Positions 33,688-43,275 of a stretch of DNA of 64,000 nucleotides are shown here, one piece after another. Source of the DNA: JAQWQB01 sp047636995 (GTDB taxonomy: Bacteria; Bacteroidota; Bacteroidia; Flavobacteriales_D; Sanyastnellaceae); NCBI GenBank assembly GCA_047636995.1, contig JBLIGQ010000003.1, positions 1-64,000 of the forward strand, written 5' to 3'. Every line of letters starts with the position of its first letter. Positions within the stretch are counted from its first letter, which is position 1. Made by a program: the position numbers and the translations under genes. The notes beneath the pieces are model-generated. The model saw nothing but the letters and a program-made list of their open reading frames with translations, searched no databases and was not told the origin of the DNA.

Positions 33688-35129
33688 TCATTCTTTACGG
33701 TTGCTTTTTATCATTCATTTTACTGTACAGTTTCGTTCAGTTGAGTCTTACGATGTCTTATCAAAAAAGCTCAAAATCTGGTACCGAACCTGAGGGGGAA
33801 ATGCCCTTAGATTGGCCTGTCGTGACCGTGCAATTGCCAGTGTACAATGAGTTGTATGTTGTAGAAAGGTTAATAGATACCGTTGCTCAGTTGGAATACC
33901 CAAAAGATAAACTCGAGATCCAGGTTTTGGATGATAGCAATGATGAGTCTGTTGAAGTTGCTGCTCAATGCATTGCGAAATGGCAAAAAGAAGGCATCAA
34001 CATCAAGCACATTAGAAGACCTGACAGAATAGGATACAAAGCAGGTGCATTGGCCTATGGTCTGAAATATTCTGAAGGAACCTTTACCGCTATTTTTGAT
34101 GCTGATTTTGTTCCTAGAAAAGATTTCCTTTTGCGCACCATGCCGTATTTCTCAGTCCCCGAAATAGGTGTTGTACAAACGCGTTGGGAGCATTTAAATG
34201 AAAATTATTCTATTCTTACAAGGTTACAAGCCTTCGGCTTGGATGCCCATTTTACCGTGGAACAATGCGGACGAAATGCAGGAGGCCATTTCATTAATTT
34301 TAATGGTACCGCAGGTGTTTGGAGGAACAAATGCATTGAAGATGCGGGTGGTTGGCAACATGACACCATTACTGAAGATTTAGATCTTTCATACCGCGCG
34401 CAACTTAAAGGTTGGAGATTCAAGTATTTAGAAGAGGTTGGTTCTCCTGCAGAGCTCCCCGCAGAGATGAATGCGTTGAAAAACCAGCAGTTTCGCTGGA
34501 CCAAAGGTGCTGCTGAATGCGCTGTAAAAAATCTTCCTTCAGTTCTCAAGAAAAAAGGGTTGGGGATCAGAACGAAGGTACATGCCGTGTTCCATTTAAT
34601 GAACAGTTTTATCTTCTTGTGCGTGCTGGGAGCCGCTTGTTTGAGTTTGCCAATCCTTTTAGTGAAAGTAAACACGTCTAAGTACGACTTGGTATTCAAT
34701 TTAGCAGCCATCTTCCTGTTTAGCTTTTTTATTCTAGCCTATTTTTACTGGGTATCAAGAAGGCGAAATGGGGGTTCATTTGGGCATTTCATGAGAGATT
34801 TCCCCATGTTCCTGTCTATGTCAATGGGCTTGTCACTTCACAACAGTATTGCGGTAATTGAGGGATATGTAGGGAAGAAAACTCCTTTCATTCGAACGCC
34901 TAAATTCGCTATTCAAGCTGGGAAAGGAACGTGGAATGACAAAAAATACCGTGCTCTAAGAGCCAATCCCATTACCATCCTAGAAGCCCTTTTCGCCATT
35001 TACTTTGTGGGCGGAATCATTGTTGGAATCTACCATCAAGAATATGGCTTGTTGCCTTTTCACATTATGCTTGCGCTAGGCTTTGGAAATGTAGCATTCT
35101 TCTCTTTTAAGCACACACGAATAGCTTAA
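33672..35129 (+). CDS. Cellulose-synthase-like membrane glycosyltransferase (GT2)
   Basis: Large GT2 enzyme: one N-terminal membrane helix (about 3-25), then the catalytic GT-A domain with V-L-D-D-S-N-D-E-S (about 78-86), D-A-D-F-V-P (about 141-146), T-E-D-L-D-L (about 236-241), and the processive motif Q-Q-F-R-W-T-K-G (about 274-281). Three or four C-terminal helices follow (about 305-375 and 435-480). The Q-x-x-R-W signature suggests repeated sugar transfer or a glucosyl/mannosyl diacylglycerol-type synthase. The start is GTG at 33672, inside the previous gene; no in-frame ATG occurs until the coding core, so GTG is preferred. Three bases separate it from the next gene. Confidence 0.87.
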   Translation: MEITLIILYGCFLSFILLYSFVQLSLTMSYQKSSKSGTEPEGEMPLDWPVVTVQLPVYNELYVVERLIDTVAQLEYPKDKLEIQVLDDSNDESVEVAAQCIAKWQKEGINIKHIRRPDRIGYKAGALAYGLKYSEGTFTAIFDADFVPRKDFLLRTMPYFSVPEIGVVQTRWEHLNENYSILTRLQAFGLDAHFTVEQCGRNAGGHFINFNGTAGVWRNKCIEDAGGWQHDTITEDLDLSYRAQLKGWRFKYLEEVGSPAELPAEMNALKNQQFRWTKGAAECAVKNLPSVLKKKGLGIRTKVHAVFHLMNSFIFLCVLGAACLSLPILLVKVNTSKYDLVFNLAAIFLFSFFILAYFYWVSRRRNGGSFGHFMRDFPMFLSMSMGLSLHNSIAVIEGYVGKKTPFIRTPKFAIQAGKGTWNDKKYRALRANPITILEALFAIYFVGGIIVGIYHQEYGLLPFHIMLALGFGNVAFFSFKHTRIA

Positions 35130-35132
35130 TCT

Positions 35133-36494
35133 ATGCGATCAGTAATTCTACGTGTGGTTTTTATTGCTGCAACTTATGTAGGATACCTTTTCATGGGTTA
35201 TGCTGTTGACAGAGCTAACTTTCTAGAAGTACTCTTAGGCTATTCCTTTTTATTCGCTGCTACGGTTGTTTTTTACAAGCATTGTAAAGAGTTTACATGG
35301 CGAGATTTGCTCCTTGTGGCAATGTTGTTTCGCGCAGCGTTCCTTTTTTCTGAACCGCGTTTGTCAGATGATTATTATAGATTCATTTGGGATGGAAGAC
35401 TGGTTGCTGCGGGTGAGAATCCGTACCTCATTTTGCCCAATGATTTTGCCGAGACTGAACGCTCTGAGGAGTTAGGAATCAATGGGGAGATTTTTGAAGG
35501 GATGAATAGCAAGCAGTACTACACTGTTTATCCACCCCTGAATCAAGCCTTATTTGCCTTTTCAAGTTTGATGGGTTTTGGAGACCCTCTGGCAGAGTTG
35601 TTTTTTCTGCATTTGATGATCTTGTTCTCAGACCTTTTGTTTCTGAGCATCATGGCGAAATTGCTCAGGATGTTTAGCATTCCCCATACCGCGGCAATTG
35701 GCTACGCGCTGAACCCGCTTGTGATCATAGAACTTTCAGGGAACCTCCATTTTGAAGGAGTCGTATTGACCTTTTTAGCCCTGGCTGTGTGGCTTTATCT
35801 GCAAAAGGAAAAATGGTGGTGGATTTCTGCGGTTTGTTTTGGGGCTGCAATCAGTGTGAAGTTGCTGCCGTTGATGCTTTTGCCCTTAGTTGCAGTTGTG
35901 CTGAAATGGAAAGCAATTCGCTATTACGCAGTGGTCGGAATCACTTTTTTAGTGGGTTTCTTGCCTTTCTATAGTTTCGAACTCCTTGTGCACTGGCAAT
36001 CTAGCATTGCCCTATATTTCAAAAGCTTTGAGTTCAACGCTAGCATCTACTATGTACTCCGAAGCATAGGAAGTAACCTTATTGGTTACAATCCAATTCA
36101 GACCGTTGGACCCGCTCTGTCACTTATTGCCCTCAGCGCTATTCTCGTAGTTGCCTATCTCCAGTTTCGAAAGAAAGCAACGAGCATTAATGGACGCTTT
36201 TTACAAGTCGCTCAAAGTGTCAAACTCACCTATTTGGTCTACTTTCTGATGGCTACAACCGTTCACCCGTGGTACATCATTACCTTGGCCGCCATCTCAA
36301 TTTTCACAACACGAAAGGGGACACTTTTATGGTCCTTTCTAGTTGTACTAAGCTACAGTCATTATGATGGCGGCGGTTTTCAAGAGAATTACATGTTCAT
36401 TGCACTAGAGTACACCATTTTAGCAATAGTCATTTTGATACCAACCGCATCTTTAATGAAATGGCAATCAAAAGTGCTTAATGAATCCCTTTGA
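35133..36494 (+). CDS. Multi-pass membrane glycosyltransferase (GT87/PIG-M/DUF2029-like)
   Basis: About eleven hydrophobic segments. The first outer loop carries S-D-D-Y-Y-R-F-I-W-D-G-R-L and G-E-N-P-Y (about 73-98), the acidic loop signature of GT-C polyprenyl-phosphate mannosyltransferases; a Y-P-P-L-N phrase follows (about 132). Such enzymes use polyprenyl-phosphate sugars as donors, which suits the DPM1-like gene two positions upstream. Together the three genes look like a lipid-linked glycan route: donor synthesis, processive transfer and outer-face transfer. This assignment is inference. The gene ends converging on the QEGLA gene with a 17-base overlap at 36478-36494. Confidence 0.8.
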   Translation: MRSVILRVVFIAATYVGYLFMGYAVDRANFLEVLLGYSFLFAATVVFYKHCKEFTWRDLLLVAMLFRAAFLFSEPRLSDDYYRFIWDGRLVAAGENPYLILPNDFAETERSEELGINGEIFEGMNSKQYYTVYPPLNQALFAFSSLMGFGDPLAELFFLHLMILFSDLLFLSIMAKLLRMFSIPHTAAIGYALNPLVIIELSGNLHFEGVVLTFLALAVWLYLQKEKWWWISAVCFGAAISVKLLPLMLLPLVAVVLKWKAIRYYAVVGITFLVGFLPFYSFELLVHWQSSIALYFKSFEFNASIYYVLRSIGSNLIGYNPIQTVGPALSLIALSAILVVAYLQFRKKATSINGRFLQVAQSVKLTYLVYFLMATTVHPWYIITLAAISIFTTRKGTLLWSFLVVLSYSHYDGGGFQENYMFIALEYTILAIVILIPTASLMKWQSKVLNESL

Positions 36495-38481
36495 TAATGT
36501 ATTCATAGATAGGGTTATTGTCTTGAAGCTGCGGATTAGCGAAAGCTTTGGTGATGTATGTGGGTCTCTTCAAGATTCCTCTTTCCATCATTTCAAGAAT
36601 AACTCCATAGTGCTCTAGCGATGTCTTCCCGATTAACAATGGCTCTAAATCATTGCCCTCTTTCCAAAACTGGTGTATTTCGCGAAGCCCTCTCAAATAC
36701 AAATGGTCTTTTGTGAATCCGCCACCACGGTAAATGCGCGTAGTGAGATAATAAGCCTCATTTGGGTCCATGCGAAGATCATTCACCATGCATCGGAAGG
36801 TTTTGACAAAATCACTTCCTTTTACCATCATGTCTGTGGCAATAACACGCTGTCCCAGTTGTTTCAGTCTTCTCAAAGTGATGTTGCCGGAAAGGTATTC
36901 ACTCAAAACAGCCAATCCCTCTTGGGTTTTGGTATTCACGGGCAGTCCAATATTGAAGATCTTCAAAGGCTGAAGATTACTGTTCATTGTGGTAACCATG
37001 TGTACCCCGATCTCATGGTGAGCTAGAAATCTTAATTCTTTAGGACGAAACGTAGCGCCTTTTTTCAGAAGTACCTTTTTTTGGTTGTTCAGGACCATCG
37101 CGCTTGCGATGATGTTATTTGTGACTTCTATTTTACCTGTAAATCCATAATCTTTGAAGGTTTCTTGGAAAAGAATTTTGGCGTCGTTCACATCCAATAG
37201 GCGCTCTGCTGTTTGCTCATCTACTTCTGGTAGACGTTGCAAAAACCAAGCATTACTCAAATCCTGTTGCGTAGGCTCTCCAAAATAACGCAATGAGTTG
37301 TACAAGAACTTACTTGTGCCAATGGACTCAAGCATGTCAATTTTATCAGTATATGCATTGATCACAGACTCATACAGACGTTGGATGTGCACATCTCGAA
37401 TTTTTTCAAGTTCAAATCGGTGCAGCTTTCGCTTCATGCGAAAAGGGTCAACCTTGATCGGTTTATATTGAAATTCAGGATTTTCAGTACACAAAGAATC
37501 AAAGAACTTTTTCTTTTCAGACTCAACGTTAGTCGGATTCAATGCATTGAGAAGTTCAAAGTTTTTTAAGGTGCTGTGGAGTTCAGTGTCAATGTCAAGG
37601 ATAGATTTCTCAAGGTCTTTTGAAAGCAGTCGAGATTTTTTCTTGTGCTCCCAATTGGTGAATTCCTTAGTGAAACCATGTGCGTGATTCAAAATGGCAC
37701 GCTTTAACTTTGATTTTAGTGCATGAATAACCTCAGGATAGGGTGCTCCTGTCTCTTCATTGCAGTAAATCTTCTTCACTTCTGTTGCAAGAACTAGCGT
37801 ATTTTTGAAGTTCGAAGTAATGAATTGAAGGTTGTACCCACGTCCCCAAAAAGTATCATTGATCTCAGAGGTGGCTTCAATGTCATTTGGCAGTTCTATT
37901 TCCCCCAACTCTTTTTTCCAAGTAGTTGCACTTACTCCAAAACGAGCATTATCTATGCGTTCCGTTCCGGTATTAAAAACAGGTACTTCTCGATCCCATC
38001 TCATGTGATTGTAAGAATGCATATCGTATACAACGCATCCGTCAAAAAGCTCTTCTATTTTCGCTATGAGCGCCTTTGTAACGAGGTAATACTGATCATG
38101 TTTTTTAACACTTCTAGAGCGTTCCGCCTTCGTGAGCGGACGTTTCCAGACTTTATTTCCCCAAGCAACATCGTAGATGCAATCTTCAGGAGCACGATTT
38201 AAGTCGTATTCAAACCGACTGTCATTTCCAACCAAAACGATGGGCAAAGAAGAAATGAAGGCACCAGTATAAGGGTCTTCCTCATACCATCTGTCGTACT
38301 CTGTAAGTTCAGTTTTGAATTTTAATTCGTCCCTAAATCGATGTCCGTCATGAATAGCAGTGCACACATAAGGAACATATTCATTGATGGTGATTTTAAA
38401 TCCGCCTTCCATGCTCTCCGCTTGAAAAGTAATTCCTTGTTCAATTCTGCGAATGATTTCGTTAACCGGAAGCTTACGCAT
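36478..38481 (-). CDS. QEGLA-motif (DUF1704) protein with N-terminal N-formylglutamate amidohydrolase-like domain
   Basis: Residues ~15-260 look like an N-formylglutamate amidohydrolase fold (T-A-I-H-D-G-H-R-F near 41, D-M-H-S-Y-N near 150, N-E-E-T-G-A-P near 240). After a coiled-coil-like middle comes the DUF1704 region: H-H-E-I-G-V-H (zinc-type H-E-x-x-H, about 485) and the defining T-Q-E-G-L-A (about 518), which resemble a gluzincin metallopeptidase. This class was named for an effect on flavohaemoglobin expression in other bacteria; its true substrate is unknown. It overlaps the end of the upstream ATP-grasp gene by 8 bases and converges (17 bases) with the glycosyltransferase gene, so the two minus-strand genes are a unit. 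Confidence 0.85.
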   Translation of the reverse strand: MRKLPVNEIIRRIEQGITFQAESMEGGFKITINEYVPYVCTAIHDGHRFRDELKFKTELTEYDRWYEEDPYTGAFISSLPIVLVGNDSRFEYDLNRAPEDCIYDVAWGNKVWKRPLTKAERSRSVKKHDQYYLVTKALIAKIEELFDGCVVYDMHSYNHMRWDREVPVFNTGTERIDNARFGVSATTWKKELGEIELPNDIEATSEINDTFWGRGYNLQFITSNFKNTLVLATEVKKIYCNEETGAPYPEVIHALKSKLKRAILNHAHGFTKEFTNWEHKKKSRLLSKDLEKSILDIDTELHSTLKNFELLNALNPTNVESEKKKFFDSLCTENPEFQYKPIKVDPFRMKRKLHRFELEKIRDVHIQRLYESVINAYTDKIDMLESIGTSKFLYNSLRYFGEPTQQDLSNAWFLQRLPEVDEQTAERLLDVNDAKILFQETFKDYGFTGKIEVTNNIIASAMVLNNQKKVLLKKGATFRPKELRFLAHHEIGVHMVTTMNSNLQPLKIFNIGLPVNTKTQEGLAVLSEYLSGNITLRRLKQLGQRVIATDMMVKGSDFVKTFRCMVNDLRMDPNEAYYLTTRIYRGGGFTKDHLYLRGLREIHQFWKEGNDLEPLLIGKTSLEHYGVILEMMERGILKRPTYITKAFANPQLQDNNPIYEYIIKGIH

Positions 38482-39505
38482 CTCTTAAAGCTTGTCTATA
38501 TTCTTCACGCCTAAGTGTTGCTGAATTCTTCAATAACACTTGGTCATCGCAGTAGTCAATGACTTGCTCCTGAAGTCTTACTTTGTTTAATTTGTTGATA
38601 TTGACAATTCCGCCTGGGCTGAGTACGTTCACCTCAATCAATTTACCACCAATTAAGTCAAGTCCAACGAAGAACAGTCCGTCTCGTACGAGCTTATTCC
38701 CAATGATTTTACACAAACGCTTTTCGTCTTTTGTCAATACGTGTTTCGCAATGGTTCCCCCTGCTGAAATGTTAGATCGTGCATCACCATCTGCGGGAAC
38801 TCTTCGCATTGCTCCAATAGGTTCTCCGTGCAACATCAGCACACGAACATCACCTAATTCAGCCCCTTCAACGTAATCTTGAACGATCACATAATTTGTT
38901 TCTCCATCTTTTCCGTCGATGTAAAAATCAAGCAGTGAATTGGTGTTAGATCTGGCATCTCGCTCAAGCACAATTACTCCGCTTCCGCCATACCCATTCA
39001 ACGGTTTCATGATCATTTTTTCAGACTCACCTTCACGAATAACTTTTTTCAGATACTCCTTGTTCTTTGAAACGTGAGTGGCTGGAATTATTTCGTTCTT
39101 AGGATCGTAGAAAGCCGCTGTATATAGCTTGTTGTTTGCTTCGCGAAGCCCTTCAACATTGTTAATAATGAATACATCGTTCTTGACACTGTCCAAAAAA
39201 TTGAGCACTAAATTATCCAACGGCGGATTAGCTCGCATGAAGATGACATCAAAACTTGCAAGTGGCACCATCTTCTCATCGAATTCAGCTTGCTTGTAAA
39301 AAGTTGTCATGGTTCTTGACACTTTATCCTTCTTCTTAAGCACTTTCACAAACCCTTGAGCTAGACAATCACGAATAGTCAAATTTGCTGCCGTTGTTAT
39401 ACCTAATGTATATCCCCTTGATGCAACCTCATGGAGAAGTCTCAGAGAACTATCAGATTCTGGAACAATTCGCTCCCAAGGGTACATTATAAAGAGGTAA
39501 TTCAT
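38474..39505 (-). CDS. ATP-grasp ligase, glutathione-synthase-like
   Basis: An ATP-grasp protein of 343 residues from Met21 of the longest frame (39505), where M-N-Y-L-F-I-M-Y-P-W-E fits the family start. ATP-binding blocks: M-K-P-L-N-G-Y-G-G-S-G-V (glycine loop, about 160), V-Q-D-Y-V-E-G-A-E (about 204) and the metal-binding G-L-D-L-I-G-G-K-L-I-E-V-N (about 278). It resembles GshB/RimK enzymes that make an amide or peptide bond by activating a carboxylate as acyl phosphate. GshB-like genes are repeatedly found beside QEGLA/DUF1704 genes, so the product is probably a small peptide or modified amino acid rather than glutathione; that last step is inference. Confidence 0.85.
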   Translation of the reverse strand: MNYLFIMYPWERIVPESDSSLRLLHEVASRGYTLGITTAANLTIRDCLAQGFVKVLKKKDKVSRTMTTFYKQAEFDEKMVPLASFDVIFMRANPPLDNLVLNFLDSVKNDVFIINNVEGLREANNKLYTAAFYDPKNEIIPATHVSKNKEYLKKVIREGESEKMIMKPLNGYGGSGVIVLERDARSNTNSLLDFYIDGKDGETNYVIVQDYVEGAELGDVRVLMLHGEPIGAMRRVPADGDARSNISAGGTIAKHVLTKDEKRLCKIIGNKLVRDGLFFVGLDLIGGKLIEVNVLSPGGIVNINKLNKVRLQEQVIDYCDDQVLLKNSATLRREEYRQALRDA

Positions 39506-39576
39506 TTTTTTCTTATTTTTTCGAGGTGAAATTAAGTGAATTCTTCTTTCAATTGTACACCTCAATAAAAAAAAGA

Positions 39577-39608
39577 TTTGAGTCAGTCAACACGATGGTT
39601 TAACTTGT
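39577..39608 (+). promoter_or_regulatory. Probable promoter of the PNGase F-like gene
   Basis: TTTG (39577-39580), a 20-base spacer and TAACTTGT (39601-39608; one mismatch to TAnnTTTG). The predicted leader is about 15-20 bases before the ATG at 39629. Confidence 0.5.
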
Positions 39609-39628
39609 GAGTTCTTAATCAATCATCC

Positions 39629-42600
39629 ATGAGACAATCACTGATTCTACTCCTTATTTTAACACTTGCTTATACCACCTCTTTCGCTGATCCAGGGGAT
39701 ACAACCGTTGTTCAGACCTTTTCTTTTGAAGAACAAAATAATCCTGACGCGAACTACGATAGTCCCGGTAGGCGCTGGTTTGATTTTCCAGACGAAGGCA
39801 CCTCTTACCAGAAAATTTTGATGTATTACACCTTGAAGTGTTTTGAAGATGGAACAGCTGGTGGACTTGGTTTTCCATGTGGTGAGTGGGATTACCTCAC
39901 TTATAATTACCTTTTTGACCATACAGGAGATCTGGATTCAAATTTAGTGACACATCCCTTTTACCTTCTGAATGGCGAAGGGTTTGAAACAGTAAATTTA
40001 ATTTCTGAACCGCAGTTCAATGAAATCCAATACCAGACGTTTGAGACCGTATTTGTGTCAGAAGAAAATGTGTCAATGGCAGAAACATTTGCTGATGGCT
40101 CACTTTCAGCTTTGCCACTACTTACTGAGAATCTGAATTCACGTTTTCAATTCATTTATACGGCAGATGAGCTCATTGCTTCAGGAGCTGTTGCCGGAAG
40201 TATCTCTCAACTCTCATTGAATCTCAATGCACAGTTTGACCCTGCTGATTTACTGCGCATTAAATTGGCTGAATCAAGTGCTTCTGAGTTAACTTCATTA
40301 TACGAAGACGAGATGACTCAAGTTTATTCAGGCACATTCTTGCCAGATGCACAAGGTTGGTATCCGTTTGTTTTTTATCAACCTTTTATGTGGGATGGAA
40401 CCAGTTCTCTTGTAGTCGAAATTGATCTTCAAAATGAGGATTTCGGACTGCAAACAGACGTAATAGGTGAATCAATTGACAACATGGCCATGACAGTTAT
40501 GGGGCAAAACAAATACATGCGCTTTGATGGCGTAGATAAGGTTGTTGTTCCAGAAGCAGTTTTCGAAACACTTGAAGAAGAAGTAACCGTTGCCTTTTGG
40601 GTCAATGGAGATGCAGACGCTCAGCCTTTGGATTGTACGGCGTTTGAAGGTGTGAATGCGTCGAATGCGCGCGTGCTTAATTCACACTTACCGTGGAGTA
40701 ACGGACGTGTATATTGGGATGCTGGTGATGACGGTGGTTATGACCGAATTGATAAGCAGGCCGTAGCTTCTGAATACGAAGGGCAATGGAATCACTACGC
40801 TTTCACTAAGAACACAGTAACTGGGAGCATGAAAATTTACCTGAACGGTGTCCTTTGGCATACAGGTGAAGACAGAGACAACTCTCTAGCAGGGATTGTC
40901 AACTTTAGCATCGGTTCTGCCGCTGGTTGGAGCAATTTTTACAGAGGAAGCATTGATGAATTTCAGATTTGGGATGTAGAACTTGATGAAGCCACTATCT
41001 CAGAATGGATGGCGAAACGTGTAGATGCTTCACACCCAAATTGGAACAACCTTCGCGCATACTATAACTTCGATGAGGATAATCAGTCTTATGTATTAGA
41101 CAACGGACCGAATGGATTTGATGCCTACCCACAAGGTGCGCCTGAGCGTATAGCTTACAATTCTGATGAGCTCTTCTTGGATGCAATAGCGGTTGGTTTT
41201 CGTCCACAAATAACCTTGCAACAAGGGGACATAGAAGTAGAGAATGTACTTACTACGTATGATGTGCTTGTTGAGGTGGCGCCAGTGATCCTTTCTAGTT
41301 GGGAGGTTGTTGGCAACGGAGTTGAGCTAATTGACCTTGCGTTCTTTTGGGAAGAGGGCGAAACCTATACCTATGATGAGGATGGAAATGAAATTGACAG
41401 CACGCCAATAACAGGAGACTTAACCTCATTTACCAATGACGAACTCAGCTATTACAGCCCAGCCTTTGAAGTGGTAAATCGATTCGAAATTGGAAGATTT
41501 ATTACGCCTTACGGGATTAACCTAGACATGGAAGAAGGATGGACCTGGGTATTTGATGTCTCTGATTATGAGCCGCTTTTACAAGGCGAAGTAGAACTTG
41601 AGGCGGGGAACTGGCAAGAGCTTTTAGACATGAAATTCCTCTTCATTGAAGGAACACCTCCAAGAGATGTAAAACGTGTAGATGCCTTCTGGAAAGGACA
41701 ATACAACCTGAGTACTTTCGATGAAAACGTAACCAACCATACTTTCGAGGTTGAAGAAGGAGAGGAGATGTTCAGGTTGAAGACACGTGCGTCAGGACAT
41801 GGATTCGGAACAGGCAACAACTGTGGTGAGTTTTGTTTTAACACTCACTCTGTGGAGGTAAATGACGAAACACAATGGAGCTGGGAAATCATGCAAGAAT
41901 GTGCTGATAATCCGCTTTATCCTCAAGGAGGAACATGGATTTATGACCGCGCCGGTTGGTGTCCTGGAGCGAAAGTGGCAACACAGAACTTTGAACTGAC
42001 TCCCTTCGTTACTGGGCAAGAGACCTTCACCGTAGATTACAATATAGATTACGATCCGAATGGAAATTACAGGTTTGAAGGACAGGTTATAGCTTATGGG
42101 CCTGCCAATTTCACGAATGATGTTGAAATAAATGATGTCATTGCTCCAAGCAATTGGAGGATCAAAAGCCGAATTAATCCGATTTGTGATAATCCAATCA
42201 TCCAAATTCGCAACAATGGATCAGAAGCCTTGACCTCATGTGACATCACTTTTGGAATAGGGACAGACCTTCAAACGATTAACTGGACAGGGAACTTAGG
42301 TTTTCTAGAGACAGAAGACGTAGTTCTGACCTATGACTCACCAGCACTGTGGGAAGGAGATGACGAAATGGAAATGACTTTTCTTGCTTCAGTTGGCAAT
42401 CCGAATGCGACGTTAGATGAGAATGAATCTAACAATGCTGCAAGCTCTAAGTTTGTTCGTCCACCAACATACACATATGGTTCAGGAGAAGATGATGATA
42501 ACAGACTTATTATCTGGGTTCAGACCAATGGAACACCTTGGGAAACAAGTGCTGAAATTGAATCAGCAGATGGATCCATCGTGTGGTCCAGAGATGACTA

Positions 42601-43093
42601 CAATGAAGCCAGTACCAATTATAGAGACACCATTGAATTGAATGGGGGATGCTATACTTTTCATTTGTATGATAGTGATGATGATGGACTGAGCTTTTTC
42701 GCTAACAATGATGGAAATGGTCAAGCGAGACTTAAGAAGGTAGCGGGCGCTACTTTTGTCCAGTTTGAAAATGACTTTGGAAAAGAAATTAGCCATAATT
42801 TTAACTGGGAAACAGATTTGGTTTCTGTTGAAGAACAAAATGCACCCAAAACACAGCTAAGTGTGTATCCAAACCCAACTTCCAATGAGCTCTTTGCGAA
42901 ACCAGTGAATTTTGGTAACCAGTTAGTATGGGAGATTTATGACCTGAATGGTAAAGTGGTGATGTCAAAATCGCAAAACTTGAATCCAGGTGAACTGATC
43001 AGAATTGAAACAGATCTTTTCTCATCAGGCATGTATACCTTATTGATTACCGATGGAGTGAACAGACAAACCCGAAGATGGGTAAAAGAGTAA
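39629..43093 (+). CDS. Large secreted PNGase F-like protein with inserted LamG domain and T9SS tail
   Basis: 1,154 residues with a signal peptide (1-21, ending SFAD). Residues ~25-130 are the first half of a PNGase F N-terminal domain (G-G-L-G-F-P-C-G-E-W-D-Y near 76). Then follow a jelly-roll-like stretch (~130-290) and a LamG/concanavalin-type domain (~293-455). The second half of the PNGase N-domain resumes near 619 (E-I-G-R-F-I-T-P-Y-G). The C-terminal catalytic-type domain starts near 710 with T-R-A-S-G-H-G-F-G and N-N-C-G-E-F-C. CARDB-like and PPC-like beta domains (~840-1060) and a T9SS type A tail (Y-P-N-P-T-S-N ... V-K-E) end the protein. Predicted function: release of N-glycans from proteins outside the cell; activity is not assured. 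Confidence 0.8.
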   Translation: MRQSLILLLILTLAYTTSFADPGDTTVVQTFSFEEQNNPDANYDSPGRRWFDFPDEGTSYQKILMYYTLKCFEDGTAGGLGFPCGEWDYLTYNYLFDHTGDLDSNLVTHPFYLLNGEGFETVNLISEPQFNEIQYQTFETVFVSEENVSMAETFADGSLSALPLLTENLNSRFQFIYTADELIASGAVAGSISQLSLNLNAQFDPADLLRIKLAESSASELTSLYEDEMTQVYSGTFLPDAQGWYPFVFYQPFMWDGTSSLVVEIDLQNEDFGLQTDVIGESIDNMAMTVMGQNKYMRFDGVDKVVVPEAVFETLEEEVTVAFWVNGDADAQPLDCTAFEGVNASNARVLNSHLPWSNGRVYWDAGDDGGYDRIDKQAVASEYEGQWNHYAFTKNTVTGSMKIYLNGVLWHTGEDRDNSLAGIVNFSIGSAAGWSNFYRGSIDEFQIWDVELDEATISEWMAKRVDASHPNWNNLRAYYNFDEDNQSYVLDNGPNGFDAYPQGAPERIAYNSDELFLDAIAVGFRPQITLQQGDIEVENVLTTYDVLVEVAPVILSSWEVVGNGVELIDLAFFWEEGETYTYDEDGNEIDSTPITGDLTSFTNDELSYYSPAFEVVNRFEIGRFITPYGINLDMEEGWTWVFDVSDYEPLLQGEVELEAGNWQELLDMKFLFIEGTPPRDVKRVDAFWKGQYNLSTFDENVTNHTFEVEEGEEMFRLKTRASGHGFGTGNNCGEFCFNTHSVEVNDETQWSWEIMQECADNPLYPQGGTWIYDRAGWCPGAKVATQNFELTPFVTGQETFTVDYNIDYDPNGNYRFEGQVIAYGPANFTNDVEINDVIAPSNWRIKSRINPICDNPIIQIRNNGSEALTSCDITFGIGTDLQTINWTGNLGFLETEDVVLTYDSPALWEGDDEMEMTFLASVGNPNATLDENESNNAASSKFVRPPTYTYGSGEDDDNRLIIWVQTNGTPWETSAEIESADGSIVWSRDDYNEASTNYRDTIELNGGCYTFHLYDSDDDGLSFFANNDGNGQARLKKVAGATFVQFENDFGKEISHNFNWETDLVSVEEQNAPKTQLSVYPNPTSNELFAKPVNFGNQLVWEIYDLNGKVVMSKSQNLNPGELIRIETDLFSSGMYTLLITDGVNRQTRRWVKE

Positions 43094-43112
43094 TTAACAA
43101 TTTTGAATCTAG

Positions 43113-43148
43113 AAAAGGGTGTTTTTCAATGAAGAACACCCTTTTTTG
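43113..43148 (+). terminator. Terminator of the PNGase F-like gene
   Basis: AAAAGGGTGTT (43113-43123) pairs with AACACCCTTTT (43135-43145) and is followed by T residues, 20 bases after the stop. Confidence 0.9.
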
Positions 43149-43275
43149 TTTTTAACCCCCTTGAAAACCACAATGATTCGGTGTGGTTCTGTGTAAATGG
43201 TAAGAATATTTAGAAAATGGAGGGGGTGTTCGTAAAAAACATGATTAATTAGATACCACCCCCCTGATTTCATCT

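Noticed and set aside
33672..33690. Frameshift between the first two glycosyltransferases
   Set aside because: Both proteins are complete by themselves; the 16-base overlap with a GTG start is ordinary translational coupling.
41566..42205. Long minus-strand frames inside the PNGase F-like gene
   Set aside because: They lie opposite a strong coding gene, share no family features and have no promoter.
43141..43260. C-run and G-run (ccccc near 43157, ggggg near 43222) as a riboswitch-like structure before glnN
   Set aside because: The pairing is short and far apart, with no match to a known class.
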